A stretch of DNA of 64,000 bases, taken from NCBI RefSeq assembly GCF_040706615.1, contig NZ_JAPDRF010000003.1, positions 186,001 through 250,000 of the forward strand, read 5' to 3'. Source of the DNA: Lentisalinibacter sediminis. GTDB taxonomy: Bacteria; Pseudomonadota; Gammaproteobacteria; Steroidobacterales; Woeseiaceae. Below, one piece after another: positions 32,746-41,111 of this stretch. Numbering within the stretch: the first letter of the stretch is position 1; each line of letters begins with the position of its first letter. The translations under genes were made by a program, and so were the position numbers. The notes beneath the pieces were generated by a model, which had not been told where the DNA came from, made no database searches, and saw only the letters and a list, made by a program, of their open reading frames with translations.

Positions 32746-34074
32746 TCAGCCGTCGGAGGGGATGCGCAGCACCTGGCCGATGCGGATCCGGTCGCCGGCG
32801 AGATTGTTCACGGCGCGGATGGAGGAGACGCTCACGTTGTAGCGAGTCGCGATCTCGCTCAGCGTGTCGCCGCGGGATATCACGTGCTTGACCTCGGGCT
32901 GGCGGCCGTCGCGCACGGCCTGTGCCACCCAGGAGTCCGGCGGCGGGTTGGCGTAGAAGTAATTGCGGATGCCGCTGAGGATGGCGTCGGCCAGGCGGTC
33001 CTGATGATTCCGGTCCTTCAGCTTGCGCTCCTCGCTGGGATTCGAAATGAACGCCGTCTCGACCAGGATGGAAGGCACGTCCGGCGATTTCAGCACGGCG
33101 AAGCCGGCCTGTTGCACGGTGCGTTTGTGCACGGTGCCCACCTGGGCCAGCTCGTCGATCACCTTCTTGCCCACCTCCATGCTGGCACCCAGCGAGGCGT
33201 TCTGGGACAGATCCAGCAGCACGGAGGCCAGGTCCTCGTCCTTGTCGGAGAGCGCGACGCCACCGATCAGGTGCGTGTTGTTCTGCTCGGCGAGCAGATG
33301 AGCAGCCTCGTCGCTCGCGCCCTTCAATGACAGCACCCACACGGATGAGCCCCGCGCGCGCTTGTCCCGCACGGCATCGGCGTGGATGGACACGAACAGG
33401 TCGGCGCGATTGCGGCGGGCGTACTCCATGCGCTCTCGCAGCGGAATCAGGCTGTCGTCCTTGCGCACCAGCACGGCGCGCATGCCGGGCTCGGCGTCGA
33501 TCCGGGCGGCGAGCTTGCGCCCGATGGCGAGCACGACGTCCTTCTCACGGGTCCGGCCCTGGCCGATGGCGCCCGGATCCCGCCCGCCATGGCCGGGATC
33601 GACGGCGATCACCAGGTCCCGGGGCTTGGCGTCGGGGCGCGGTCGCACCGTCTTCACGGGCTCCGGAACGCCGGGCTCGGCGAGATCGATGACCAGGCGG
33701 TCGCCGTAGCGCCCGTAGGGCCCCGCGCTGAAGCTGCGCGGGCGCACCGAACGCTCCAGGTCGAGCACGATGCGCAGGTCGTCGCCGTCGCGGCGCGCGG
33801 CCCGGATGCCGCGGACGTAGCCGGTGCCTCGCGGCAGCGTGGCGAGCCGTTCGGCGAGCCGGCTGTTGCTCACGTCGACCACGACCCGGTCGGGCCGCGC
33901 CAGCGTGAACAGCGTGTGATCGGCCGGCGCGCTGAGGTCGAGGACAACGCGCGTCTTGCCGTCCTCCGACCACAGGCGGATGTCTTCAACGGTGGCGGAG
34001 GACGCGGGTACGGCCAGCAGGCACAGGGCTGCGCATATCACTGAAAAGAAAAATGGAATCCCCGCTCGCTGCAT
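32746..34074 (-). CDS. N-acetylmuramoyl-L-alanine amidase with AMIN and LysM domains
   Basis: Periplasmic zinc amidase that cuts septal peptidoglycan (AmiB/AmiC type). 442 residues: signal peptide (FFFSVICAALCLLAVPASSA), AMIN domain (VEDIRLWSEDGKTRVVLDLSAPADHTLF..., ~residues 30-130), Amidase_3 catalytic domain with IAVDPGHGGRDPGAIG, the SIHAD zinc-site motif and SILVETAFISNPSEE (~160-385), and a C-terminal LysM (KHVISRGDTLSEIATRYNVSVSSIRAVN) that binds glycan. Start ATG 34074 fits the promoter; a GTG seven codons upstream is possible. The order tsaE-amidase-mutL is classic. Confidence 0.94.
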   Translation of the reverse strand: MQRAGIPFFFSVICAALCLLAVPASSATVEDIRLWSEDGKTRVVLDLSAPADHTLFTLARPDRVVVDVSNSRLAERLATLPRGTGYVRGIRAARRDGDDLRIVLDLERSVRPRSFSAGPYGRYGDRLVIDLAEPGVPEPVKTVRPRPDAKPRDLVIAVDPGHGGRDPGAIGQGRTREKDVVLAIGRKLAARIDAEPGMRAVLVRKDDSLIPLRERMEYARRNRADLFVSIHADAVRDKRARGSSVWVLSLKGASDEAAHLLAEQNNTHLIGGVALSDKDEDLASVLLDLSQNASLGASMEVGKKVIDELAQVGTVHKRTVQQAGFAVLKSPDVPSILVETAFISNPSEERKLKDRNHQDRLADAILSGIRNYFYANPPPDSWVAQAVRDGRQPEVKHVISRGDTLSEIATRYNVSVSSIRAVNNLAGDRIRIGQVLRIPSDG

Positions 34075-34113
34075 AGACCCGGCCGCCGTGCGCACTCGAC
34101 ATAAGGCCGTCCC

Positions 34114-34141
34114 AGTATACTCATCCGGAACGGAATTCCAA
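34114..34141 (-). promoter_or_regulatory. sigma70-type promoter of the amidase gene
   Basis: On the minus strand, -35 TTGGAA (34141-34136) and -10 TATACT (34119-34114), spacer 16. The transcript would start near 34107 and give a leader of about 33 bases. It could drive amidase-mutL-miaA. Confidence 0.6.
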
Positions 34142-34177
34142 GGGGTTTTTCACTGGATAACCAGCCAGATACGGCGG

Positions 34178-34675
34178 TTACTTGAAGTGGGAAATCGACT
34201 CCCCCACGGCCCCGGCGAGGAGCGCACCGGTGGGAGTGCGTGCCTCTATCCGGGCACGCCGGCCGCTGTCGGCATGGGCGAGCCGGATCACGAGGTCGGC
34301 TCCGGCCGCCAGATCCGGTGCCCGCTCCGGCCATTCCACCAGCGTGATCGCGTCCTCCATGTCACGCCAGCCGAGGTACTCGAGCTCTTCCGCATCGGCG
34401 ATGCGGTAAAGGTCCAGGTGGAAGAGGCGCCTGCCGTCGAGCTCGTAGGGTTCGACCAGCGTGTAAGTGGGGCTGGGCACCGGCCCCGTATACCCGGCCG
34501 CCCGCAGCAGGCCGCGCACCAGGGTGGTCTTGCCGGCACCGAGTTCGCCCTGCAACAGAATCAGGCAACCGGTCTCACCCAGCCCGCGGAGCGCGCGGGC
34601 CAGCGCGCCGCCCAGTGCCTCGGTGGCCGCCCTATCCGCCAGTTCCGCCAGCTCCGCGCTCAGGGATTCGCCCAC
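34178..34675 (-). CDS. tsaE: tRNA threonylcarbamoyladenosine biosynthesis ATPase TsaE
   Basis: P-loop ATPase that works with TsaB and TsaD in t6A37 formation on ANN-reading tRNAs. 165 residues: Walker A QGELGAGKTT at 42-51, SPTYTLVEPYELDGRRLFHLDLYRI and LVEWPERAPDL are family signatures. The first 16 bases overlap the end of nnr, as in E. coli, where nnr-tsaE-amiB-mutL-miaA-hfq is conserved. Confidence 0.96.
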   Translation of the reverse strand: MGESLSAELAELADRAATEALGGALARALRGLGETGCLILLQGELGAGKTTLVRGLLRAAGYTGPVPSPTYTLVEPYELDGRRLFHLDLYRIADAEELEYLGWRDMEDAITLVEWPERAPDLAAGADLVIRLAHADSGRRARIEARTPTGALLAGAVGESISHFK

Positions 34676-36132
34676 GCCCGTATCCCGGCGATGAGATCTC
34701 CGGCGACCAGACCGCGCTCGCCGTCGCGCGCCGCGGCGTCGCCGGCCAGCGCATGCAAGAGCACACCGGCCTCCGCCGCGCTGCGGGCATCGAGGCCCTG
34801 GGCCAGGAGAGCGCCCACGATCCCGGTGAGCACGTCGCCCATTCCCGGCGATGCCATGCCCGGATTGCCGTCGGTACAGATCGAAGGTGGTCCGCCGTCG
34901 CCGGCCGCCACGAGCGTGCCGGCGCCCTTCAGCACCGTGACGCCGCCATAGCGCTCGCTGATGGCCGCCACAGCCGCCATGCGTCCGGCCTGCACGTCGG
35001 CAGTGCCCGTCTCCAGCAAACGTCCTGCCTCCCCGGGATGGGGTGTCAGGATCCAGTCATCGTTGCGATGCGGTGCCTCGGCCAGGAGATTGAGTGCATC
35101 GGCATCGAGGACCGCCGGCAGGCCCGCGGCCAGCGCTGCCGCGAACATTTCGCGGCCCCACTCCCCGCTTCCCAGTCCCGGCCCGAGGGCCACGTGGGTG
35201 GCACGGGAGATCAGTGGTTCCAGGTCATCGCCTCGCTCCACGCCGCGGCACATGAGTTCTGGCCGCCCGCCGGTGACGGCGGCGGCATGGCCGGGGTGAG
35301 TGGCGATCGTCACGAGGCCGGCACCGGTGCGCAACGCGGCCTCGCCCGCCAGCCGTACCGCACCGCCCATGCCCGGCGAACCGCCCACGATAAGCAGGTG
35401 CCCGAACAGCCCCTTGTGCGCAGTACGCGGGCGCCGGGGCAGGAGGCGAGCCAGCGTGTCCCTGCTCAGCCGCCGCAGCACGGGCTCGGCCGCCTCCGCG
35501 CACTCGGCAGGCACGTCGAGGTCGGAGTAGCGCAGCCGGCCGCAGAGGTCCGGGCCGACACCGGTGACGAGCCCGGCCTTGAGGCCCACGAAGGTCACCG
35601 TGGCATCGGCCCCGACGGCGGTGCCGCGGATGCGTCCGTCATCCGCGTCGAGGCCGGAGGGGATGTCGACGGCGAGGACCGGCGGATCGGCTTCGTTGAT
35701 GGCGTCCACGGCAGCCGCAAAACGGCCGTCGACGTCCCGCGTCAGGCCGGTGCCGAGGATGGCGTCGACGACGAGATCCGCCTCTGCCAGCAGCGCCGGG
35801 TCCCACTCCACGGCCTCGCGGCCGCTCGCCGCGAAGTCCTGCCAGGCGCGGGCAGCATCGCCGCCGAGCGACGCAGGCGGCACCAGGGCCGCGACCACCA
35901 CATGGTAGCCCTCCTCCCGGGCCAGCCTGGCCAGCACGTAGCCGTCGCCCGCATTGTTGCCCGCCCCGCAGACGACGAGCAGGCGGTTCGCGGCCGGGAA
36001 CTCCGCCTCCAGGGCCGTGAGCAGCGCGGTGCCGGCGCGACTCATGAGCGTGTAACCGGGAATGCCCTGGCGCTCGATCGCACAGCGGTCCAGCGCGCGC
36101 ACGCCCTCGGCGTCGTAGACTGTCGTCGGCAT
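34660..36132 (-). CDS. nnr: bifunctional NAD(P)H-hydrate epimerase / ADP-dependent dehydratase
   Basis: Repairs hydrated NAD(P)H. The N-terminal epimerase (~1-205) has CGAGNNAGDGYVLARLA and VDAILGTGLTRDVDG. The C-terminal carbohydrate-kinase-like dehydratase (~225-490) has GLFGHLLIVGGSPGMGGAVRLAG, LTPHPGEAGRLL and GNPGMASPGMGDVLTGI. I place the start at ATG 36132 (MPTTVYDAEGVRALD, 490 residues), because a perfect minus-strand TATAAT at 36166-36161 would put the transcript start after the two upstream ATGs (36162, 36153). Divergent from queG. Confidence 0.94.
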   Translation of the reverse strand: MPTTVYDAEGVRALDRCAIERQGIPGYTLMSRAGTALLTALEAEFPAANRLLVVCGAGNNAGDGYVLARLAREEGYHVVVAALVPPASLGGDAARAWQDFAASGREAVEWDPALLAEADLVVDAILGTGLTRDVDGRFAAAVDAINEADPPVLAVDIPSGLDADDGRIRGTAVGADATVTFVGLKAGLVTGVGPDLCGRLRYSDLDVPAECAEAAEPVLRRLSRDTLARLLPRRPRTAHKGLFGHLLIVGGSPGMGGAVRLAGEAALRTGAGLVTIATHPGHAAAVTGGRPELMCRGVERGDDLEPLISRATHVALGPGLGSGEWGREMFAAALAAGLPAVLDADALNLLAEAPHRNDDWILTPHPGEAGRLLETGTADVQAGRMAAVAAISERYGGVTVLKGAGTLVAAGDGGPPSICTDGNPGMASPGMGDVLTGIVGALLAQGLDARSAAEAGVLLHALAGDAAARDGERGLVAGDLIAGIRAWANP

Positions 36133-36214
36133 TGTCTTCAATAAAGGATCCATGGCCGCCATTATACTGGGGCCAGGCAGTGAACCGCCCTACCCGTATG
36201 CTTCCCCGCCCCCG

Positions 36215-37297
36215 ATGAGCACAGACCGGCCAGACAATACCCTGCCGATATCGGACCTCGCCGCACGCATCCGCGCGTGGGCGCAGGAGCTCGGCTTCCA
36301 GCAGTGCGGCATTGCACGGCCCGAACTGGCCGCCGACGAGGCGAAGCTCGCCCGCTGGCTGGCCGAGGGGCGCCACGGCACGATGCACTACATGGCAAAG
36401 CACGGCACCCGGCGCAGCCGCCCCGCGGAACTGGTACCCGGCACCGTGAGCGTGATCTGCGTGCGCATGGACTATCTGCCCGAGCATGCCGAGGATGCGC
36501 GCCGGCTGCTGGATCACCCTGCCCGGGCCTATGTCTCCCGTTACGCCCTCGGACGCGATTACCACAAGCTGCTGCGCCGACGGCTGCAGAGACTGTCCGA
36601 GCGCATCCGCGGCGAGGTCGGCGAGTTCGGCTACCGGGTATTCGTGGACAGCGCGCCGGTGCTCGAGAAGCCGCTGGCAAGAAACGCCGGCCTCGGCTGG
36701 ATCGGCAAGCATACGAACCTGCTCAACCGGCATGCGGGATCCTGGTTCTTCCTGGGCGAAATCTACACGGACCTGCCGCTGCCTGCCGACGAGCCCGTCA
36801 CCGATCACTGCGGCACCTGCCGGGCGTGTATCGACGTCTGCCCCACCGGCGCCATCACCGCCCCCTATGAGCTGGACGCCCGCCGCTGCATCTCCTATCT
36901 CACCATCGAGCTGCGTGATTCCATCCCGGAGGAATTCCGCGCTGCCATCGGCAATCGCATCTACGGCTGCGACGACTGCCAGCTCTTCTGCCCCTGGAAC
37001 AAGTTCGCGCAGCTTACCCGGGAGGACGATTTCGCTCCCCGCCACGGGCTGGACGGCATCGCGCTCGCGGATGCGTTCCTGTGGGACGAGCAGGAATGGC
37101 TCTCCCGTATGGAAGGCAGCGCGATCCGCCGCATCGGCCACGAGTGCTGGCTGCGCAACGTCGCGGTGGCGCTCGGCAACGCGGACAGCACGACCGAGGT
37201 GCTGGATGCGCTGCGGGCCAGGGCGAACCACCCCTCTGCCATGGTGCGCGAACACGTGGGATGGGCACTCGCCCGCCACGGGGCTACCCTGTCCTGA
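36215..37297 (+). CDS. queG: epoxyqueuosine reductase
   Basis: Cobalamin- and iron-sulfur-dependent enzyme for the last step of queuosine synthesis on tRNA. 360 residues. Two 4Fe-4S sites: CGTCRACIDVCPTGAI from Cys199 and YGCDDCQLFCPWNK further on; SAPVLEKPLARNAGLGWIGKHTNLLN is the family signature. Start ATG 36215 is chosen over an ATG 21 codons upstream with no conserved sequence. It diverges from nnr, the conserved queG/nnr arrangement. Confidence 0.95.
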   Translation: MSTDRPDNTLPISDLAARIRAWAQELGFQQCGIARPELAADEAKLARWLAEGRHGTMHYMAKHGTRRSRPAELVPGTVSVICVRMDYLPEHAEDARRLLDHPARAYVSRYALGRDYHKLLRRRLQRLSERIRGEVGEFGYRVFVDSAPVLEKPLARNAGLGWIGKHTNLLNRHAGSWFFLGEIYTDLPLPADEPVTDHCGTCRACIDVCPTGAITAPYELDARRCISYLTIELRDSIPEEFRAAIGNRIYGCDDCQLFCPWNKFAQLTREDDFAPRHGLDGIALADAFLWDEQEWLSRMEGSAIRRIGHECWLRNVAVALGNADSTTEVLDALRARANHPSAMVREHVGWALARHGATLS

Positions 37298-37317
37298 TAC
37301 GACCACCGGAGACATCG

Positions 37318-38181
37318 ATGTTCGAAGCAAGCCCCTCCCCTTATCTGGTGCCTTTCGACGGGAGCTTCCGGGTCGACGAGACGCCTACCCGCATAGCGGA
37401 CGGCGAGGGCTCGGCGAAGAAGCGCCTGAAGAAACGGGTGAAGAAGCTGGCAGCACTGCAGCGCGTTCTCTACGCCCATGACCGCTACGCCGTGCTGCTG
37501 GTCTTCCAGGCCATGGACGCCGCGGGCAAGGACAGCACGATCCGCGCGGTGCTGAGCGGTGTCAATCCCGCCGGCTGTCAGGTCTTCAGTTTCGGCAAGC
37601 CGAGCTCCACCGAACTGGACCACGACTTCCTCTGGCGCACGACGCGGGTATTGCCGGAGCGCGGCCGGATCGGCGTGTTCAACCGGAGTCAGTACGAGGA
37701 AGTGCTGGTCGTGCGGGTCCACCCCGACATCCTGGACAACCAGCGGTTGCCTGGTGCGATCGATCAGCACGGCCTCTGGGACCAGAGGCTGGAGTCCATC
37801 GCCGACCAGGAGAAGCATCTCGCCCGCAACGGCACCGTGATCATGAAATTCTGGCTGAACGTCTCGCGCGGAGAGCAGCGTCAACGCTTCCTCGACCGTC
37901 TCAACGAGGAGGACAAGAACTGGAAGTTCGAACCTCATGACGTGCGCGAGCGCCAGCACTGGGACGATTACATGGCGGCCTACGAGGCGGCGCTGAACGC
38001 GACCTCTCGACCGTGGGCGCCCTGGTACGCCATACCCGCCGACGACAAGAAGGAGATGCGCGCAGCGGTCGCCGGGATCATCGTCGACAATCTTCGCTCC
38101 CTGAACCTGCACTATCCCGTGGCAGGGGCGGCGGAAGCCTCCACCTTCGAGCAGATGAAATCCATGCTCGAGAGCGAGTGA
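37318..38181 (+). CDS. ppk2: polyphosphate kinase 2 family protein
   Basis: PPK2-type phosphotransferase moving phosphate between polyphosphate and nucleotides. 287 residues, a single P-loop domain: LLVFQAMDAAGKDSTIRAVLSGVNPAGCQV (Walker A), lid-like DHDFLWRTTRVLPERGRIGVFNRSQYEEVLVVRVHP (Walker B and lid), and ALNATSRPWAPWYAIPADDKKEMRAAVAGII. The start has GGAG eight bases upstream. It is 20 bases after queG and may share its transcript. NDP or NMP preference is not decidable. Confidence 0.93.
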   Translation: MFEASPSPYLVPFDGSFRVDETPTRIADGEGSAKKRLKKRVKKLAALQRVLYAHDRYAVLLVFQAMDAAGKDSTIRAVLSGVNPAGCQVFSFGKPSSTELDHDFLWRTTRVLPERGRIGVFNRSQYEEVLVVRVHPDILDNQRLPGAIDQHGLWDQRLESIADQEKHLARNGTVIMKFWLNVSRGEQRQRFLDRLNEEDKNWKFEPHDVRERQHWDDYMAAYEAALNATSRPWAPWYAIPADDKKEMRAAVAGIIVDNLRSLNLHYPVAGAAEASTFEQMKSMLESE

Positions 38182-38206
38182 GTTCACACTTTTGCCCTCC
38201 GGCGGG

Positions 38207-38224
38207 GACGCGGCACGTCTTTTT
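38207..38224 (+). terminator. weak terminator-like hairpin after ppk2
   Basis: GACG-CGGCA-CGTC followed by TTTTT. The stem has only 4 bp, so termination is uncertain, but it lies between the ppk2 stop and the promoter of the next gene. Confidence 0.3.
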
Positions 38225-38236
38225 CCCGCCTGGTCG

Positions 38237-38265
38237 TTGTTTTTGCCGGTGGGCTGGCGTATATC
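38237..38265 (+). promoter_or_regulatory. promoter of the diguanylate cyclase gene
   Basis: -35 TTGTTT (38237-38242) and -10 TATATC (38260-38265), spacer 17, 27 bases before the start codon. Confidence 0.5.
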
Positions 38266-38291
38266 TGACGCCTTGAACACAGGGGGGGCTC

Positions 38292-39326
38292 ATGGCCCGG
38301 GCGGCTATGACTGACAGCCTGATGCAGAAGACGACGGGACACTGGCGCAGGGACGGCCAGGACCGAGAAGACCCCACGATCAACTCGGACTACAAGCGTT
38401 CCCTGCTGGCGGGGCTGCGGCTCTTCCACGGCGTCAATGCCGACGCCGTGCAGGAACTGCTGCAGGCCTGCGACCGCCGCGACGCGTCTCGCGGCGAAGT
38501 GGTGCTGGCACCCGATTGCACCAACGAATCGGTCTACATTGTCCTGTCCGGCAGCATGAGCGTGCATGTCGGCCATCTGGACTCGCCGCCGTTGCGCAGC
38601 CTGGACGTGGGCGATTGCGCCGGCGAGATGTCGATCATCGAGAATCGGGATCCCTCTGCCTGGGTGGTGGCGGACGAGGACTCCCACCTCATGGTGATCC
38701 ACAAGGACGTCCTCTGGAATCTGGTGGATGCCTCCCATGCCTTCGCCAAGAACCTGCTGTCCGTGCTGTCCGAGCGGGTGCGCCAGCACAACAACTTCCT
38801 CGCCGACAGCATCGGCGCGCTGCGCAAGTTCGAGCACCACGCCACCACGGACGCGCTGACCGGCCTCAACAACCGTCACTGGATGGAGGACATGTTCCCG
38901 CGGGAATTGTCCCGTTGCCGTTCGGACGACGAGCCCGCCTCGCTGATCATGATCGACGTCGACCGCTTCAAGTCGTTCAACGACCGTTACGGCCACGTGG
39001 CCGGCGACCGGGTGCTGTCCGAGGTGGCCGACGCCCTGCGGGCGTATTTCCGCCCGTCGGACCTGCTGGCGCGCTTCGGCGGCGACGAGTTCGCGGTCCT
39101 GCTGCCCGGGCTGTCCGCCAGCGCGGCGAAAGCCGTCGGCGAGCGGGTACGCGAGGCGGTCTGCGGCCTTGCGCCTGGCGCGGAGGAAGGTCCCGGTTCG
39201 GCCGTGACCGTTTCCATGGGCGTCTGCGAGACCGGCCGGGACTACGACTTCTCGTCGCTGCTCCGGCGCGCCGACGACGCCCTGTACCGGGCCAAGCACC
39301 ACGGGCGCAATTACGTCTCCGACTGA
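38292..39326 (+). CDS. cyclic-nucleotide-binding-domain GGDEF diguanylate cyclase
   Basis: Makes c-di-GMP from two GTP. 344 residues: an N-terminal cNMP-binding-like beta-roll (~38-150; LFHGVNADAVQELLQACDRR, VYIVLSGSMSVHV, AGEMSIIENRDPSAWVVADE), a helical linker, then GGDEF (~185-340; TDALTGLNNRHWMEDMF). The catalytic GGDEF is at 263-267, and the inhibitory I-site RPSD is at 254-257, five residues upstream, so product inhibition is expected. No membrane segment. The ligand of the sensor domain is unknown, as its phosphate-binding cassette is degenerate. Convergent with panC. Confidence 0.93.
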   Translation: MARAAMTDSLMQKTTGHWRRDGQDREDPTINSDYKRSLLAGLRLFHGVNADAVQELLQACDRRDASRGEVVLAPDCTNESVYIVLSGSMSVHVGHLDSPPLRSLDVGDCAGEMSIIENRDPSAWVVADEDSHLMVIHKDVLWNLVDASHAFAKNLLSVLSERVRQHNNFLADSIGALRKFEHHATTDALTGLNNRHWMEDMFPRELSRCRSDDEPASLIMIDVDRFKSFNDRYGHVAGDRVLSEVADALRAYFRPSDLLARFGGDEFAVLLPGLSASAAKAVGERVREAVCGLAPGAEEGPGSAVTVSMGVCETGRDYDFSSLLRRADDALYRAKHHGRNYVSD

Positions 39327-39342
39327 TCCGTCGGCGCGTCCC

Positions 39343-40227
39343 TCAGACCTGCACCAGCACGTTGTCGAGCAGCCGTGCGCGGCCCAGCCGGGCGGCGGCC
39401 AGCACCACCAGTTCGTGACTGCCGGCCGAGGGTAGCGCCAGGTCCTTCGCCCGGCGAATGCCCACGTAGTCCGGCGCGAAACCGTTTGTCTCCAGGCGGG
39501 CCAGCGCGTGGCCTTCCAGCGAGGCGAAATCGCGCTCGCCGCTCAGCAGCGCCTCGCGCACCTCTTCCAGCACCTCATGCAGCAGTGGCGCGATAGTGCG
39601 CTCCGACTCGGTCAGGTAGCGGTTCCGCGAACTGCACGCGAGGCCGTCCGGCTCGCGCACCGTCGGCCCGAGCACGATGCCGATGGGCATGGACAGATCC
39701 CGGGTCATGCGACGGATGATGAGGAACTGCTGGTAGTCCTTCTGACCGAACACGGCCACTTCCGGCCCGACCATGCAGAAGAGACGGCAGACCACGGTGG
39801 CGACGCCGTCGAAGTGACCCGGCCGGAAGCGGCCGCACAGGTCCTCCGACAGGCCCGGCACGTGCAGGCGCGTGGCGGCATCCTCGCCGAAGGGATAGAC
39901 CGTCTCCGCCGAGGGCGTGAACAGGAGGTCGGTACCGGCGCTCGCGAGCAGCCGCCGGTCCTCCTCGGGCGTGCGCGGATAGTCTCCGTAGTCCTCGCCG
40001 GCACCGAACTGGGTGGGGTTGACGAAGATGCTCGCCACCACGCGTTCGGCGTACTCCCGCGCCAGACGGACCAGACTCAGATGACCCTCGTGCAGGTTGC
40101 CCATTGTGGGGACGAAGGCGATGCGCTCGCCCGCCTGCCGCCGCTGCTCGGTCCAGGCTCGGACTTCGGCCGGCGTGCTGACTTCGTGCAGCGTGCCGCC
40201 CCGTTTCTTCCGGTCCGCCTCGCTCAC
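39343..40227 (-). CDS. panC: pantothenate synthetase
   Basis: ATP-dependent ligation of pantoate and beta-alanine. 294 residues with FVPTMGNLHEGHLSLVRLA (nucleotide-binding HIGH-like), SIFVNPTQFGAGEDYGDYPRT, GRFRPGHFDGVATVV, VFGQKDYQQFLIIRRM and the KMSKS-like SSRNRYL. I choose GTG 40227, which overlaps the panB stop as GTGA; TTG 40236 is another option. The first ~15 residues are not conserved. Operon panB-panC. Confidence 0.95.
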   Translation of the reverse strand: MSEADRKKRGGTLHEVSTPAEVRAWTEQRRQAGERIAFVPTMGNLHEGHLSLVRLAREYAERVVASIFVNPTQFGAGEDYGDYPRTPEEDRRLLASAGTDLLFTPSAETVYPFGEDAATRLHVPGLSEDLCGRFRPGHFDGVATVVCRLFCMVGPEVAVFGQKDYQQFLIIRRMTRDLSMPIGIVLGPTVREPDGLACSSRNRYLTESERTIAPLLHEVLEEVREALLSGERDFASLEGHALARLETNGFAPDYVGIRRAKDLALPSAGSHELVVLAAARLGRARLLDNVLVQV

Positions 40228-41054
40228 GAGAAACAATGCTCCGCCGCCGGATAGCTGCGGTCCTTCACCGCGGCCACGTAGGCCTTCAGCGCCTCCAGCG
40301 GCGACGGCTGGCCGGTCATGAAGTTCTTCACGAAGCGGGGTGTGCGGCCCTGGGTGATGTCGAGGATGTCATAGAGCACCAGAATCTGGCCGTCGACCTC
40401 CGGCCCCGCGCCGATGCCGATCACGGGCACCTCGAGCCGTTCACGCACGGCGGCGCCCACTTCGTTGGGCACGCACTCCAGCAACACCAGGTCGGCGCCC
40501 ACGTCCTGTAGCTGTTTCGCGGCGTCCACCATCTTCTCGGCCTCGCCCGGCTCCCTGCCCTGCACCCGGAACCCGCCGATCTTGTGCACGGACTGGGGCT
40601 TCAGCCCGAGATGGGCACAGACGGGGATGTCGTGGCGCGCCAGGTGCTGCACGATCTCGATCTGGCCGGCTCCGCCTTCCAGCTTGATCATCATCGCGCC
40701 GCCCTCCTGCATGAGGCGCACCGCGTTGTCCAGCGCCTGGGCCGGATCCGTATAGCTCATGAACGGCATGTCCGCCATCAGGAAGGCCCGCTGCAGCCCG
40801 CGGGCGACGTTGCGGGTGTGGTAGATGATGTCGTCCACCGTCACGGGCACCGTGGTGTCATGGCCCTGGATGACCATGCCGAGGGAATCGCCGACGAGCA
40901 CCACGTCGGTTGCCGCGGCATCCACCAGCAGGGCATAACTCGCGTCGTACGCCGTCAGGCAGGCGATGGGCTCGTCCTCGGATTTCATCCGCATGAGGGT
41001 GCCCACGTTGACCGGCGGCTCGGCCATGTCGCGTTGCTGAAGCTGTGTGTACAT
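40224..41054 (-). CDS. panB: 3-methyl-2-oxobutanoate hydroxymethyltransferase
   Basis: First step of pantothenate synthesis, forming ketopantoate with methylenetetrahydrofolate. 276 residues: LTAYDASYALLVDAAATDVVLVGDSLGMVIQGHDTTVPVT, KLEGG, HLGLKPQSVHKIGGFRVQGR and VIGIGAGPEVDGQILVLYDIL are typical. Start ATG 41054 or an internal ATG (41027) nine codons later. Genes for deoxynucleoside kinase, folK and pcnB lie upstream, the common pcnB-folK-panB-panC order. Confidence 0.97.
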   Translation of the reverse strand: MYTQLQQRDMAEPPVNVGTLMRMKSEDEPIACLTAYDASYALLVDAAATDVVLVGDSLGMVIQGHDTTVPVTVDDIIYHTRNVARGLQRAFLMADMPFMSYTDPAQALDNAVRLMQEGGAMMIKLEGGAGQIEIVQHLARHDIPVCAHLGLKPQSVHKIGGFRVQGREPGEAEKMVDAAKQLQDVGADLVLLECVPNEVGAAVRERLEVPVIGIGAGPEVDGQILVLYDILDITQGRTPRFVKNFMTGQPSPLEALKAYVAAVKDRSYPAAEHCFS

Positions 41055-41111
41055 CTCTCTTCTTGGTGGCTGGGGATGACGGCCGCCGTGCGACGCGCCC
41101 GGCTCGGGGCG

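Noticed and set aside
30282..32891. 869-codon plus-strand open frame opposite miaA and mutL
   Set aside because: Composition (Arg, Pro, Gly, Ala) and complete overlap with two conserved genes mark it as a shadow.
38182..38291. GGCGGG...CCCGCC pair considered as a strong terminator after ppk2
   Set aside because: The U-run lies in the loop rather than after the stem; only the small GACG/CGTC hairpin could act, weakly.
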